A program made the position numbers and the translations under genes. The notes under the pieces were generated by a model. That model saw only the letters and a program-made list of their open reading frames with translations. It was not told the DNA's origin and did not search any database. From Clostridium sp. chh4-2 (GTDB lineage Bacteria; Bacillota; Clostridia; Lachnospirales; Lachnospiraceae), in NCBI RefSeq assembly GCF_002899675.1, contig NZ_PKUU01000013.1, positions 1 to 64,000 of the forward strand: a stretch of DNA of 64,000 nt, in the 5' to 3' direction. Of this stretch, positions 1 to 7,995 are shown piece by piece (position 1 is the stretch's first letter; each line of letters starts with the position of its first letter).

Positions 1-391
1 ACGGGCCTAAGATGTTCTAAAGGGGTTCCATACGATCCGATCTGTCTGCATCTTCCTTCCCCGGCCCGGACGGCCCCTCCGACCTTCGTCTCCCGGCTCT
101 GCCTCCCGATTCCGGGCTGGTTTTCGCTGGCCTGGTTAAAAACAATATTGGTGCGTAGGTATTTATGTAGAATCACATTTACATAGATCGTTAAGGGATT
201 TTCAGTATATAGATCATGAAGGGATTATCAGAAATGCCTTCCGATTTTACTTTAAACGTCAAGGCATTTCACAAAAAGACCTCACCCTTTACATTAAATG
301 GTGAAGGGATTTCTGAAAAAGACTTCACCCTTGATGTAAAACTTACTCACAATCCATCAAATCTTTTTTCCCTCAGCTAGCCAAGCAACAG
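1..391. other. Gene-free region with short repeats
   Basis: No convincing reading frame is visible. Positions 20-38 are an exact inverted copy of 442-460 (19 bases) in the palindromic element downstream, so this stretch may be the remnant of a second copy. Positions 185-205 and 211-231 are a 21-base direct repeat with a 26-base period and three mismatches, built on the core AAGGGATT. Positions 274-291 and 316-332 repeat AAAAAGAC(C/T)TCACCCTT. GGTGAAG near 301 and CTTCACC near 323 form a possible hairpin. Function unknown. Confidence 0.5.
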
Positions 392-684
392 CCGGAAAGA
401 AGGGGAAGCCCAGGCGGGCGGCGGAGGTAATCGGCGAAATGGGATCGTATGGAACCCCTTAGATGTTCTTAGATCCGCAAGGATAAAAAGAGACAGGTAG
501 AAACTGAATTCCGAATCAGGTTCTAAGCGCCCCTTGAGCAGTGAAGTCATCAAGAGTTCACTGCGAATGGGCGCGGTCCTGTCTCTTTTTGTCCTTGCGG
601 ATCTTAGTACATCTTAGGGGCGAATCCCGAATCCCATTTCGCCGATTACCTCCGCCGCCCGCCTGGGTTTCCCCTTCTTTCCGG
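392..684. repeat. Long imperfect palindromic element
   Basis: The left arm (392-497) and right arm (578-684) are inverted copies of each other over about 106 bases. Their outer half (392-441 against 635-684) differs at one position, while the middle around 443-470 has diverged. The 80-base centre is itself folded: GCGCCCC near 527 pairs with GGGCGC at 569-574, and GCAGTGAA at 537-544 pairs with TTCACTGC at 557-564. Transcribed, the unit would form one hairpin of nearly 300 nt. There is no coding capacity. It resembles a palindromic non-autonomous mobile repeat (MITE or REP-like), but no target duplication was identified. Confidence 0.7.
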
Positions 685-742
685 CGTTTCTTTCTAAACT
701 AAATAAAGATTTCCCCACCTGAATTTTTTTGACTGGAAATGG

Positions 743-748
743 GTATAA
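743..748 (+). promoter_or_regulatory. Putative -10 of the TRAP operon
   Basis: TATAAT lies 44 bases before the chosen dctP start. A -35 at normal spacing is poor (TGAATT at 720-725). If the -10 is used, transcription begins near 755. That would exclude the upstream in-frame starts at 729 and 750 and supports the ATG at 792. Confidence 0.4.
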
Positions 749-791
749 TATGCCGGTAAAAGGAATGAAAGCGATTGGAAAGGAAAGAACG

Positions 792-1820
792 ATGAAGTGC
801 AGGAAAGTAAAACCGGCTGCAGCCGGACTGCTGGCAGTAATGTTAGGTTTGACCTTATGCCTTGGAGGATGTCAAAGATTTGGTTCAGGTAAACGGATTA
901 TCCGTATTTCCCATGGCCAGTCGGAAACGCATCCGGAACATATCGGGCTTTTGGCATTTAAAGAATACGTGGAGGAACATTTAGGAGACCGGTATGAAGT
1001 CCAGATATTCCCCAATGAACTGCTGGGATCGGCTCAGAAAGCCATCGAGCTGGTTCAGACAGGGGCCATTGATTTCGTGGTGGCCGGAACCGCCAATTTG
1101 GAGACATTTGCCGGTATTTATGAGGTGTTCAGCATGCCCTATCTGTTCGATTCGGAAGAAGCCTATCAGGCGGTTATGGGGGATGAGGACTACATGCGGC
1201 AGATCTACCGGTCCACGGAAGAGGCGGGATTTGAGGTGGTTACCTGGTATAATGCGGGCGTGCGTAACTTTTACGCAAAAAAGCCGATCTATACGCCGGA
1301 TGATTTGAGAGGAATGAAGATCCGCGTCCAGCAGAGCCCGGCCAGCGTGCAGATGATGAAGGAATTCGGGGCGGCGGCAGCGCCTATGAGCTTTGGAGAA
1401 GTTTACACGGCCATCCAGCAGGGTGTAATCGACGGGGCGGAGAACAATGAGCTGGCCTTAACCAATAACAAACACGGAGAAGTGGCAAAGTATTATTCCT
1501 ATAACAAGCATCAGATGGTGCCGGATATGCTGATCGGAAACCTCCGCTTTTTAAATGGCCTACCGGAGGATGAACGGAAGATTTTCGACGAAGCCGCCAG
1601 AATCTCGACCCGGGTGGAATTAACGGCCTGGGAGGAACAGGTGGAACAGGCAAAAACGCTGGCGAAAGATAAGATGGGAGTGGAATTTATCGATGTAGAT
1701 GTGGAGCTGTTCAAGAAAAAAGTTCTTCCGCTCCATGAAAAGATGCTGAAGGAGAACCCGGCCATACGGGAGGTATATGAGCACATTCAAAAGATCAATG
1801 AACAGGGAAAGGAGGAATAG
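792..1820 (+). CDS. dctP: TRAP transporter solute-binding protein (DctP family)
   Basis: A lipoprotein of about 342 residues that captures an organic acid outside the membrane for the TRAP transporter encoded next. The N-terminus has a lysine/arginine-rich stretch, a hydrophobic core and a lipobox LGGC with Cys at about residue 27. The body carries typical DctP features, such as FPNELLGSAQKAIELVQTGAIDF and the FGEVYTAIQQGVIDGAEN region in shortened form here. The reading frame is open back to 729, but AGGAAAG at 781-786 is well placed for the ATG at 792. Substrate cannot be read from sequence; this family binds C4-dicarboxylates, keto acids and sugar acids. No linked regulator or catabolic gene is present. 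The family assignment is secure and the substrate is unknown. Confidence 0.9.
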   Translation: MKCRKVKPAAAGLLAVMLGLTLCLGGCQRFGSGKRIIRISHGQSETHPEHIGLLAFKEYVEEHLGDRYEVQIFPNELLGSAQKAIELVQTGAIDFVVAGTANLETFAGIYEVFSMPYLFDSEEAYQAVMGDEDYMRQIYRSTEEAGFEVVTWYNAGVRNFYAKKPIYTPDDLRGMKIRVQQSPASVQMMKEFGAAAAPMSFGEVYTAIQQGVIDGAENNELALTNNKHGEVAKYYSYNKHQMVPDMLIGNLRFLNGLPEDERKIFDEAARISTRVELTAWEEQVEQAKTLAKDKMGVEFIDVDVELFKKKVLPLHEKMLKENPAIREVYEHIQKINEQGKEE

Positions 1821-1824
1821 GGAA

Positions 1825-2310
1825 ATGGAAGGAATACAAAAATTTCGGGAACTTTTGGACCGCATACTGGGGACGGTTACCGTATGTTTATTCGCGCTCA
1901 TGACCGTAGTGGGAACGTATCAGATCATGACCAGATACTTTTTTAACCGTCCAAGTACCGTATCGGAAGAACTTTTGACCTATTCTTTTACCTGGATGTC
2001 TCTTTTGGCGGCCGCCTATGTGTTCGGGAAACGGGATCATATGAGAATGGCATTTTTAGCGGATAAGATTACCGGGGAAAAACGGGTCCGGCTGGAAATC
2101 GGAATCGAAATCCTGATCTTTTTATTCGCCGGAGTGGTGATGCTCTACGGCGGGATTCAGATCACCAGGCTTACCATGTCCCAGATCACCGCATCCCTCC
2201 AGATTCCCATGGGTTATGTCTATCTGGTAATCCCTCTGTCGGGCGGGATTATTATGGTCTATAATGCGATGAACATTGCGGAAATGATAGGGAAAAAGGA
2301 GGTAGAGTGA
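1825..2310 (+). CDS. dctQ: TRAP transporter small permease (DctQ family)
   Basis: Small membrane subunit of the TRAP transporter, about 161 residues with four predicted transmembrane segments. These include an N-terminal one (TVCLFALMTVVGTYQIM) and a C-terminal one (MGYVYLVIPLSGGIIMVYN). The motif SEELLTYSFTWMSLLAAAY between segments 1 and 2 is characteristic of DctQ. The start was placed at the ATG at 1825 because AAAGGAGG at 1808-1815 lies 9 bases upstream; an in-frame start at 1777 would overlap dctP by 44 bases. It lies directly between dctP and dctM and shares their operon. Confidence 0.88.
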   Translation: MEGIQKFRELLDRILGTVTVCLFALMTVVGTYQIMTRYFFNRPSTVSEELLTYSFTWMSLLAAAYVFGKRDHMRMAFLADKITGEKRVRLEIGIEILIFLFAGVVMLYGGIQITRLTMSQITASLQIPMGYVYLVIPLSGGIIMVYNAMNIAEMIGKKEVE

Positions 2311-3617
2311 TGGAAATAGCATGGTTATGCGGCGGGATTATTCTCATTCTTCTTGTGATAATGCTGCTGCTGGGTATACCCATTGCGGTGGCGCTGGCGG
2401 TGTCCTCGATCTGCGCCATACTTCCGGTATTGGAATTTGGGCCGGCGGTGCTGACCGGAGCGCAGAGAATCTTTTCGGGAATCTCCATATTCAGCCTTTT
2501 GGCCATTCCGTTTTTTGTGCTGGCGGGCAACATTATGAATAAGGGCGGAATCGCCATACGGCTGATCTATTTTGCCAAGCTTTTTACGGGGAGGATTCCG
2601 GGTGCGCTGGCTCACACCAATGCGGTGGCAAACATGCTGTTCGGAGCCATTTCCGGTTCCGGCACGGCGGCGGCATCGGCTATGGGTTCCATCATCGGGC
2701 CGATTGAGAGGGAAGAGGGATATGATCCGGATTTTTCGGCAGCGGCCAATATCGCCACGGCTCCCACCGGACTTTTGATACCGCCCAGCAATGTTATGAT
2801 CACGTATTCCTTAGTGAGCGGCGGAACGTCTGTGGCCGCACTGTTTATGGCCGGATATATTCCCGGTATTTTGTGGGGACTGGCCTGTATGATCGTTATC
2901 TATTTTATGGCTAAGAGCCGGGGATACCGAAGCTCCGATACCCATACGGGAAAAGAGGCCATGAAGGTGGCCCTTCAGGCGCTTCCGTGTCTGTTCATGA
3001 TTGTGATCGTAATCGGCGGCATCATCAGTGGAATCTTCACCGCAACGGAAGGGTCTGTGGTGGCTGTGGTTTACAGCCTGATTCTGTCCTTGTTCTTCTA
3101 TAAATCGATTGCCTGGAAAGATTTGAAGGATATCTTTTTAGGAAGCGCGGAAATGACGGGAATCATCATCTTTTTAATCGGAGTTTCCAGCATTATGTCA
3201 TGGGTAATGGCATTTACCGGGATACCGGGGGCGATCTCAGAGGCTATGCTGGGGCTCAGCAAAAACAGATATGTGATTCTGATCATAATTAATATTCTGC
3301 TCTTGGTGGTGGGAACGTTTATGGATATGACGCCTGCCTGTCTGATCTTTACACCGATTTTTCTTCCAATCTGTCAGAAACTGGGGATGAATTCGGTGCA
3401 TTTCGGAATTATGATGATATTTAATCTCTGTATCGGCACCATCACGCCTCCGGTAGGAACCACCTTGTTTGTGGGCGTGAAGGTGGGAAAGAGCAGGATC
3501 GAGAATGTGATCCGTCCTCTATTATGTTATTTCGCCGCGATATTTGCGGTGCTGCTTTTAGTCACCTATGTTCCGGCCATTTCCATGTGGCTTCCGGGGC
3601 TTTTGGGATATGTATAG
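2310..3617 (+). CDS. dctM: TRAP transporter large permease (DctM family)
   Basis: Large membrane subunit, about 435 residues and some 12 hydrophobic segments, which couples ion movement to uptake of the substrate delivered by DctP. Family signatures include LGIPIAVALAVSS near the N-terminus, the GAISGSGTAAASAMGSI stretch and LLIPPSNVMITYSL. The glycine-rich TITPPVGTTLFVG near the C-terminus is also typical. The ATG at 2310 shares one base with the dctQ stop; a GTG at 2307 is an alternative. AAAGGAGGT at 2296-2303 is the ribosome binding site. Full length for the family. No terminator is obvious before the next gene. Confidence 0.92.
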   Translation: MEIAWLCGGIILILLVIMLLLGIPIAVALAVSSICAILPVLEFGPAVLTGAQRIFSGISIFSLLAIPFFVLAGNIMNKGGIAIRLIYFAKLFTGRIPGALAHTNAVANMLFGAISGSGTAAASAMGSIIGPIEREEGYDPDFSAAANIATAPTGLLIPPSNVMITYSLVSGGTSVAALFMAGYIPGILWGLACMIVIYFMAKSRGYRSSDTHTGKEAMKVALQALPCLFMIVIVIGGIISGIFTATEGSVVAVVYSLILSLFFYKSIAWKDLKDIFLGSAEMTGIIIFLIGVSSIMSWVMAFTGIPGAISEAMLGLSKNRYVILIIINILLLVVGTFMDMTPACLIFTPIFLPICQKLGMNSVHFGIMMIFNLCIGTITPPVGTTLFVGVKVGKSRIENVIRPLLCYFAAIFAVLLLVTYVPAISMWLPGLLGYV

Positions 3618-3713
3618 ATAAATTTTACCTGCGTTTTACCCTTTTTGTTCATTGGATTTTTCTTCTTTCGTATATGGTTGCATTATAAAATTGAGAAGTG
3701 AGGAGAAATGCAT

Positions 3714-5108
3714 ATGGCAAAAACATACGTGATCGATACCAATGTTCTGATTCAGGCGCCTTACGCTCTGGACTGTTTTGAGGATAACCATCTGGTGCTT
3801 CCGTTAGTGGTGTTGGAGGAATTGGACGGCTTAAAGAAGGCGGAAGGGGAAAAAGGCGCCAACGCCAGGGAAGCTATTCGCCGTCTGGAAAAGCTGCGGC
3901 TGTCGGGCGGTCTCTTAGAGGGCGTTAAACTCATGAACGGCGGGACGCTGCGTGTGGAAAGCAATTTTGTCCATGAAGAGATTCCGGAATGTCTGCCGGA
4001 GGAAAAGGCGGATAACAGGATTCTGAAAGTCTGCAGGGGGCTGGAACGGCGGCTGAATCAGGATAATGGGGAAGTTCAAAAGCCGGTAGTTTTGGTTACA
4101 AAGGATATTCTGCTTAGGATGAAAGCGCAGATGATCGGCATTGAGGCGGAAGACTTTGCCAGTGAACAGGTCCGGCCGGGAGAAGAACAATATCCCGGGC
4201 GGATTTCCTGCTATGTGGAAGAGGCGCTGTTTAAGGAATTTAAGAAAAAAGGAATTCCGGCCGGGAACATTTACCAAGTGGATAAAGATGGCCGGAAGAT
4301 GGATGTGGAACTCTACGAAAATGAATTTGTGATACTGAAATCGGATCAGAGCCTGAAAAAGACACAGCTTGGAAGGGTGGAGAACGGAAAAGTCGTGCCA
4401 TTAACATACCAGAAAAAGAAACCTTACGGGGTATCTCCCAGAAATACGGGCCAGTATTTTATGCAGGAAGCTCTGATGATGCCGGCAAAAGAGATGCCGT
4501 TAGTGATTGTAAAGGGATTAGCCGGAACGGCCAAAACCTTCTATTCGCTGGCAGTAGGGCTGGAGAAGCTTTTAAATGACGACGGCAGCGAATACCGCCG
4601 CATCGTAATCAGCCGTCCCAATGCCCAGTTTGATTCGGATATCGGTTTTCTGCCCGGCGGCGAGCAGGAAAAGATATCCCCTCTCATGCGCCCGGTCATC
4701 GACAACCTGGAACAGCTGATCGATTCCAATGAAGAGGAATGGTATAAGAGCGAGGCTGAGCTGAGGGATAAAATTAACGAACTGTTTGACAGGGGGCTGA
4801 TCACGGCAGAAGCCATGAACTTTATCAGGGGCCGGTCTTTTGTAAAGACGTATTTAATCATCGACGAGGCGCAGAATATGACTCCAAACCAGATCAAAGG
4901 AATCATCACAAGAGCGGGAAAGGGAACAAAAGTGGTGATATTAGGAGATCCTAACCAGATCGACCGGCCGTTTCTGGATGACCGGACCAATGGACTGAGC
5001 TATGCGTCCGAACATATGAAGGGAAGCCCTCTGTGCTGTCAGATTACATTGTCTGCTGAGGAATGCGAACGCTCGGATCTTGCCATGGACGCCATAAAAC
5101 GTCTGTAG
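3714..5108 (+). CDS. PhoH-family ATPase with N-terminal PIN domain
   Basis: A cytoplasmic protein of about 464 residues combining two domains. Residues 1-150 form a PIN-type nuclease fold: the start KTYVIDTNVLI carries the first acidic residue, followed by LEELDGLK and later VLVTKD. The C-terminal half is a PhoH ATPase with Walker A GLAGTAKT near residues 268-275 and Walker B TYLIIDEAQNM. This matches the PhoH2/YlaK architecture, proposed to act as an RNA helicase-ribonuclease; the biological role is poorly defined. The ATG at 3714 is 8 bases from GAGGAG; the ATG at 3708 is only 2 bases from it. Stands alone between the TRAP operon and a cell-wall protein gene. Confidence 0.9.
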   Translation: MAKTYVIDTNVLIQAPYALDCFEDNHLVLPLVVLEELDGLKKAEGEKGANAREAIRRLEKLRLSGGLLEGVKLMNGGTLRVESNFVHEEIPECLPEEKADNRILKVCRGLERRLNQDNGEVQKPVVLVTKDILLRMKAQMIGIEAEDFASEQVRPGEEQYPGRISCYVEEALFKEFKKKGIPAGNIYQVDKDGRKMDVELYENEFVILKSDQSLKKTQLGRVENGKVVPLTYQKKKPYGVSPRNTGQYFMQEALMMPAKEMPLVIVKGLAGTAKTFYSLAVGLEKLLNDDGSEYRRIVISRPNAQFDSDIGFLPGGEQEKISPLMRPVIDNLEQLIDSNEEEWYKSEAELRDKINELFDRGLITAEAMNFIRGRSFVKTYLIIDEAQNMTPNQIKGIITRAGKGTKVVILGDPNQIDRPFLDDRTNGLSYASEHMKGSPLCCQITLSAEECERSDLAMDAIKRL

Positions 5109-5192
5109 CCGGCTGCAATTCACAGGCCGCTCTGATGAGAGTTTCCTGGTTTTGGTTCCGGCATTAGACAGGAATTCGTAATAATTTGATCC

Positions 5193-5221
5193 TTGAACCT
5201 TCCTGGACCTTGGAGTAGAAT
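5193..5221 (+). promoter_or_regulatory. SigA-type promoter for the cell-wall-binding protein gene
   Basis: TTGAAC (5193-5198) and TAGAAT (5216-5221) are separated by 17 bases. The site is about 40 bases upstream of the start at 5262, so this gene is probably transcribed alone. Confidence 0.65.
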
Positions 5222-5261
5222 AGAGGAAGAGGAATAATCAGGAAAAGAGGAGATGGTTCTT

Positions 5262-5951
5262 ATGAAGATGAAGAAGATAGCGGTATTAATTATGTCCTGC
5301 GCGCTTATGGCCGGAAGCCTGATCACTGCGCATGCGGAAACCAAGGAAAAACTTCCTACAGTGTCGGATTTATGGTGGGAAGATCAAGTGGCTCATTGGG
5401 AAGAAGTGGACGACGCGTATAAGTACGAGGTTGTGTTATACAGAAACAGCTCAAAAGTCAAGACGGTGGAGACGAAAAATACCAAGTATAATTTCGGCAA
5501 TTCTTTTACAAAAGCGGATTCCTACCGGTTTAGGGTTCGGGCGCTTGGAAAGAGGGAATTTGCAGACGGCGCATGGTCTTCTTATTCAGAAGAGATCGAT
5601 ATCAGTCAGACCTATATTAACAATTTGGAAGAAGAGCGGGAAAAGAACAGAGCTTCTTCCGTAGGAAAAGGCGCCAGCGGCCCAGGAGAAACACAGAATG
5701 ACGGAGAGTGGATTTCCGATCAGAACGGCTGGTGGTTTAAGTATGCGGACGGTTCTTATCCGTCTAATGCATGGGTGCAGGTTAAGGATGCATGGTATTT
5801 CTTCGGATCAGACGGCTATATGAAGACCGGATGGATTGAGTGGAAGAATAAAAAGTATTACTGCGATGCCAGCGGAGCTATGGTGACAGGCACCTATACG
5901 GTGGAGGGAACTGCCTATAACTTTGCAGGGGACGGATCTTTGATGCAGTAA
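5262..5951 (+). CDS. Secreted protein with cell-wall-binding repeats
   Basis: About 229 residues. The N-terminus is a signal peptide ending near AHA-ET. Next comes a fibronectin-III-like region (HWEEVDDAYKYEVVLYRNSSK, YRFRVRAL) of about 90 residues. The last 80 residues are aromatic cell-wall-binding repeats of the choline/glucan-binding type (NGWWFKYADGSYPSNAW, DAWYFFGSDGYMKTGW, KKYYCDASGAMVTG). Such repeats hold proteins non-covalently at the envelope. No enzyme domain is visible, so this looks like a small surface adaptor or binding protein. AGAGGAG at 5246-5252 suits the ATG at 5262; an ATG at 5253 is possible. It has its own promoter and a terminator follows. Confidence 0.82.
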   Translation: MKMKKIAVLIMSCALMAGSLITAHAETKEKLPTVSDLWWEDQVAHWEEVDDAYKYEVVLYRNSSKVKTVETKNTKYNFGNSFTKADSYRFRVRALGKREFADGAWSSYSEEIDISQTYINNLEEEREKNRASSVGKGASGPGETQNDGEWISDQNGWWFKYADGSYPSNAWVQVKDAWYFFGSDGYMKTGWIEWKNKKYYCDASGAMVTGTYTVEGTAYNFAGDGSLMQ

Positions 5952-6004
5952 GGAAGCGGACAAAGATCATATGAAAACTGAATAGAATGGTTTCGGCCAT
6001 ATAA

Positions 6005-6053
6005 GGAGATATTGTTCTGCCGGTTTTAAACGGCGGATGATGTCTCCTTTTTT
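6005..6053 (+). terminator. Rho-independent terminator after the cell-wall-binding protein gene
   Basis: GGAGA (6005-6009) pairs with TCTCC (6043-6047). An inner GCCG/CGGC stem lies around TTTTAAA, and a run of six T follows at 6048-6053. Confidence 0.65.
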
Positions 6054-6150
6054 ATATCGCAGGAAAGTACTCCTATGATATAAAAGCTCTCCGGGCGGAA
6101 TTCTTTCCTGTTCTTTGCTGGGGCAGAGCACAAATCTGAAATAGAAAGGA

Positions 6151-6217
6151 TTGACTTTCGTCATGTCCAATAGTATATTACAAGTATAGATGTATTACAG
6201 CTATACAACCATACTAT
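6151..6217 (+). promoter_or_regulatory. Promoter and palindromic operator for the aldolase-GntR pair
   Basis: TTGACT (6151-6156) and TATATT (6174-6179) are spaced 17 bases, a strong SigA-type promoter. Immediately downstream lie nested inverted repeats: GTATAG (6184-6189) with CTATAC (6201-6206) around the near-palindrome TGTATTACA (6191-6199). An outer pair TAGTAT/ATACTA spans 6171-6216. The position over and just after the start site suits a repressor, most simply the GntR regulator encoded second in this operon. Confidence 0.6.
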
Positions 6218-6238
6218 GAGATGAAAGGGTGGGAGCTT

Positions 6239-7015
6239 ATGAAAAACTTACTGCGGGAAAAGATGGAAGCGCATGAACAGCTGCGGGGAACCCATGTCTG
6301 CATGTCGGATTCCAGTATCTGCGAATTAATTGGAGGATTGGGTTTTGATTTTATCTGGATTGATATGGAGCATTCTTATTTAAGCTGTGAGACCGTACAC
6401 CGTCATATAATTGCGGCACGCGCTGCGAACACCGCTTCCTTAATACGTTTGCCCCAGGACGATTTGACGGTTACAAAAAAAGTGCTGGAGATGGGGCCGG
6501 ATGCGGTTATATTTCCAATGATTACAAGTGCCGGGCAGGCAGACAAGCTGATTCGCACAACGCTTTATCCGCCGGATGGAGATCGGGGATTCGGCCCCAT
6601 GCGTGCGATACGTTACGGATTGGATGACGCAGTGGAATATATTGACAAAAAAAGCCTGGATCTATGCCGTTTTATCCAGATTGAGCATAAAGATGCAGTT
6701 GAAAATCTGGAAGAACTGGTACAGAATCCCTTTATCGACGGTTATATTTTCGGTCCCAATGATTTGTCCGGCTCAATCGGTAAACTTGGGCGGATGTATG
6801 ATCCGGAATGTGTGGCTCTGATTCAAAAAGCTGCCGGTATCCTGAAACACCATGGTAAAAATTTCGGGGTTTCATTAGGCGGCTGTGAAGAAGGGGCGCT
6901 GCGTTTCTGGAAGGAATTGGGCGCCAATATCCTATCTTCCGGAACTGATTACCGGTATATCTTAAACGGTGCAAAAGCAGTTTATAATACTATTAAAATG
7001 GTGCAGGAGGAATAG
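6239..7015 (+). CDS. HpcH/HpaI-family class II aldolase
   Basis: A cytoplasmic metal-dependent aldolase of about 258 residues that cleaves hydroxy-keto acids to pyruvate and an aldehyde; the family includes 2-dehydro-3-deoxyglucarate aldolase. Characteristic stretches are FDFIWIDMEHSYLS near the start, GPDAVIFPMITSAGQA and the nucleotide-like GDRGFGP loop. QIEHKDAVENLEE contains the metal-binding Glu and YIFGPNDLSGSIG contains the metal-binding Asp. The ATG at 6239 follows AAAGGGTGGGA; an upstream ATG at 6221 precedes that site. The GntR gene starts two bases after the stop. The two genes and the transporter downstream probably serve one sugar-acid pathway; exact substrate unknown. Confidence 0.85.
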   Translation: MKNLLREKMEAHEQLRGTHVCMSDSSICELIGGLGFDFIWIDMEHSYLSCETVHRHIIAARAANTASLIRLPQDDLTVTKKVLEMGPDAVIFPMITSAGQADKLIRTTLYPPDGDRGFGPMRAIRYGLDDAVEYIDKKSLDLCRFIQIEHKDAVENLEELVQNPFIDGYIFGPNDLSGSIGKLGRMYDPECVALIQKAAGILKHHGKNFGVSLGGCEEGALRFWKELGANILSSGTDYRYILNGAKAVYNTIKMVQEE

Positions 7016-7017
7016 TC

Positions 7018-7728
7018 TTGGATATTGATTTCAATGTAAAAAAAGAAGCGCTTTATGAAACGGTTGCTAACAAACTGGAGATGGCTATTCTGAATGATTC
7101 GACACAATTGGCACAGAAACTTCCATCAGAGAATTTGCTGGCCCAAAGTTTTGGTGTAAGCCGTCCGGTCATTCGGGAAGCATTAATGCTATTACAGGCC
7201 CGCGGGCTTGTAGAGCAGAAAAATGGAGAGGGAAATTTTATTTGCGAGCCTGATCCGGTGATAATAGGGGATATCGTTAACCGGATTGTAAAACTTCATG
7301 ATGTGGATATTTCTGATGTGCTCACTGTGAGAGCCCGCCTGGAGACATTGGCGGGACGGTTAGCGGCTGAAAATATTAACCGCGGTCAGTTGGAGAAGCT
7401 GCGAAACATAAATTGCCAAATGAAAGAAAACCAGGACAATCTGGAACTGCGCACGGATTTGGATCTGGAATTTCACATTTTGATAGCGCAGGCAAGCGGC
7501 AATAGGATCCTGCAGGTTTTTGTGGAGTCTTTGGCAAAATTGCTGCGTCCAATTGTCCGAAAAACATTGGAACCGCCCAATACAAATGAAGACGGTATTA
7601 AATATCATGGGCATATTATCGAAGCTTTGGAACAACATGATGCAGACAAGACGGAAAACCTGCTTTTGGGACATCTTGTTTTATCAGCAAGAAATTATGA
7701 ATCGGCGAGCCATATGGAAAGTGAGTAA
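7018..7728 (+). CDS. GntR-family regulator, FadR/FCD subfamily
   Basis: About 236 residues. The N-terminal winged helix covers roughly residues 10-80 (LPSENLLAQSFGVSRPVIREALMLLQARGLVEQKNGEGNF in parts). The C-terminal FCD ligand-binding domain has the usual DLEFHILIAQASGN and YHGHIIEALEQHD metal-site histidines. It starts with TTG at 7018, 7 bases after CAGGAGG. FCD regulators commonly sense organic acids and repress their catabolic operons. Likely targets are its own promoter at 6151 and the site TGGTAAGACCA (7938-7948) before the tctCBA genes, which fits the FCD consensus. Confidence 0.88.
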   Translation: MDIDFNVKKEALYETVANKLEMAILNDSTQLAQKLPSENLLAQSFGVSRPVIREALMLLQARGLVEQKNGEGNFICEPDPVIIGDIVNRIVKLHDVDISDVLTVRARLETLAGRLAAENINRGQLEKLRNINCQMKENQDNLELRTDLDLEFHILIAQASGNRILQVFVESLAKLLRPIVRKTLEPPNTNEDGIKYHGHIIEALEQHDADKTENLLLGHLVLSARNYESASHMESE

Positions 7729-7745
7729 ATAAGTCTAGGAGTTAA

Positions 7746-7796
7746 ATACCGGTGTGTATGTGTCACTTATTCGGACATACATGCCGGTATTTTTTG
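7746..7796 (+). terminator. Terminator after the GntR gene
   Basis: ATACCGG (7746-7752) pairs with CCGGTAT (7784-7790). An extended imperfect stem (GTGTATGTGTC with GGACATACAT) lies inside, followed by a T run. It separates the aldolase-GntR unit from the transporter operon. Confidence 0.75.
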
Positions 7797-7898
7797 TATT
7801 GTATCATTCCGGCTTCAAAAGGTATGCGATGATAAGACAAATTGCCGCAGAAGAATCACTGAACGCTGCTAAATATGTGTAAAATATATAAAAACATA

Positions 7899-7964
7899 TT
7901 GACATTCAATTTATTATAGTATAATATGTTGGTATATTGGTAAGACCAATTATCCATTATACCA
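7899..7964 (+). promoter_or_regulatory. Promoter and FCD-type operator of the tctCBA operon
   Basis: TTGACA (7899-7904) is followed at 17 bases by TAATAT (7922-7927), or at 15 bases by TATAAT (7920-7925). Just downstream, TGGTATA (7930-7936) and TATACCA (7958-7964) form an outer inverted repeat around the inner palindrome TTGGTAAGACCAA (7937-7949). The 11-mer TGGTAAGACCA matches the FadR/FCD consensus T-N-G-T-N3-A-C-N-A. Binding here would block transcription start. Regulation by the GntR protein at 7018 is inferred. Confidence 0.65.
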
Positions 7965-7995
7965 AAAAACAACGGTTACAAAAAAGGAGAAGATT

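Noticed and set aside
185..332. Possible CRISPR-like repeats
   Set aside because: Only two or three short irregular copies with unequal spacing.
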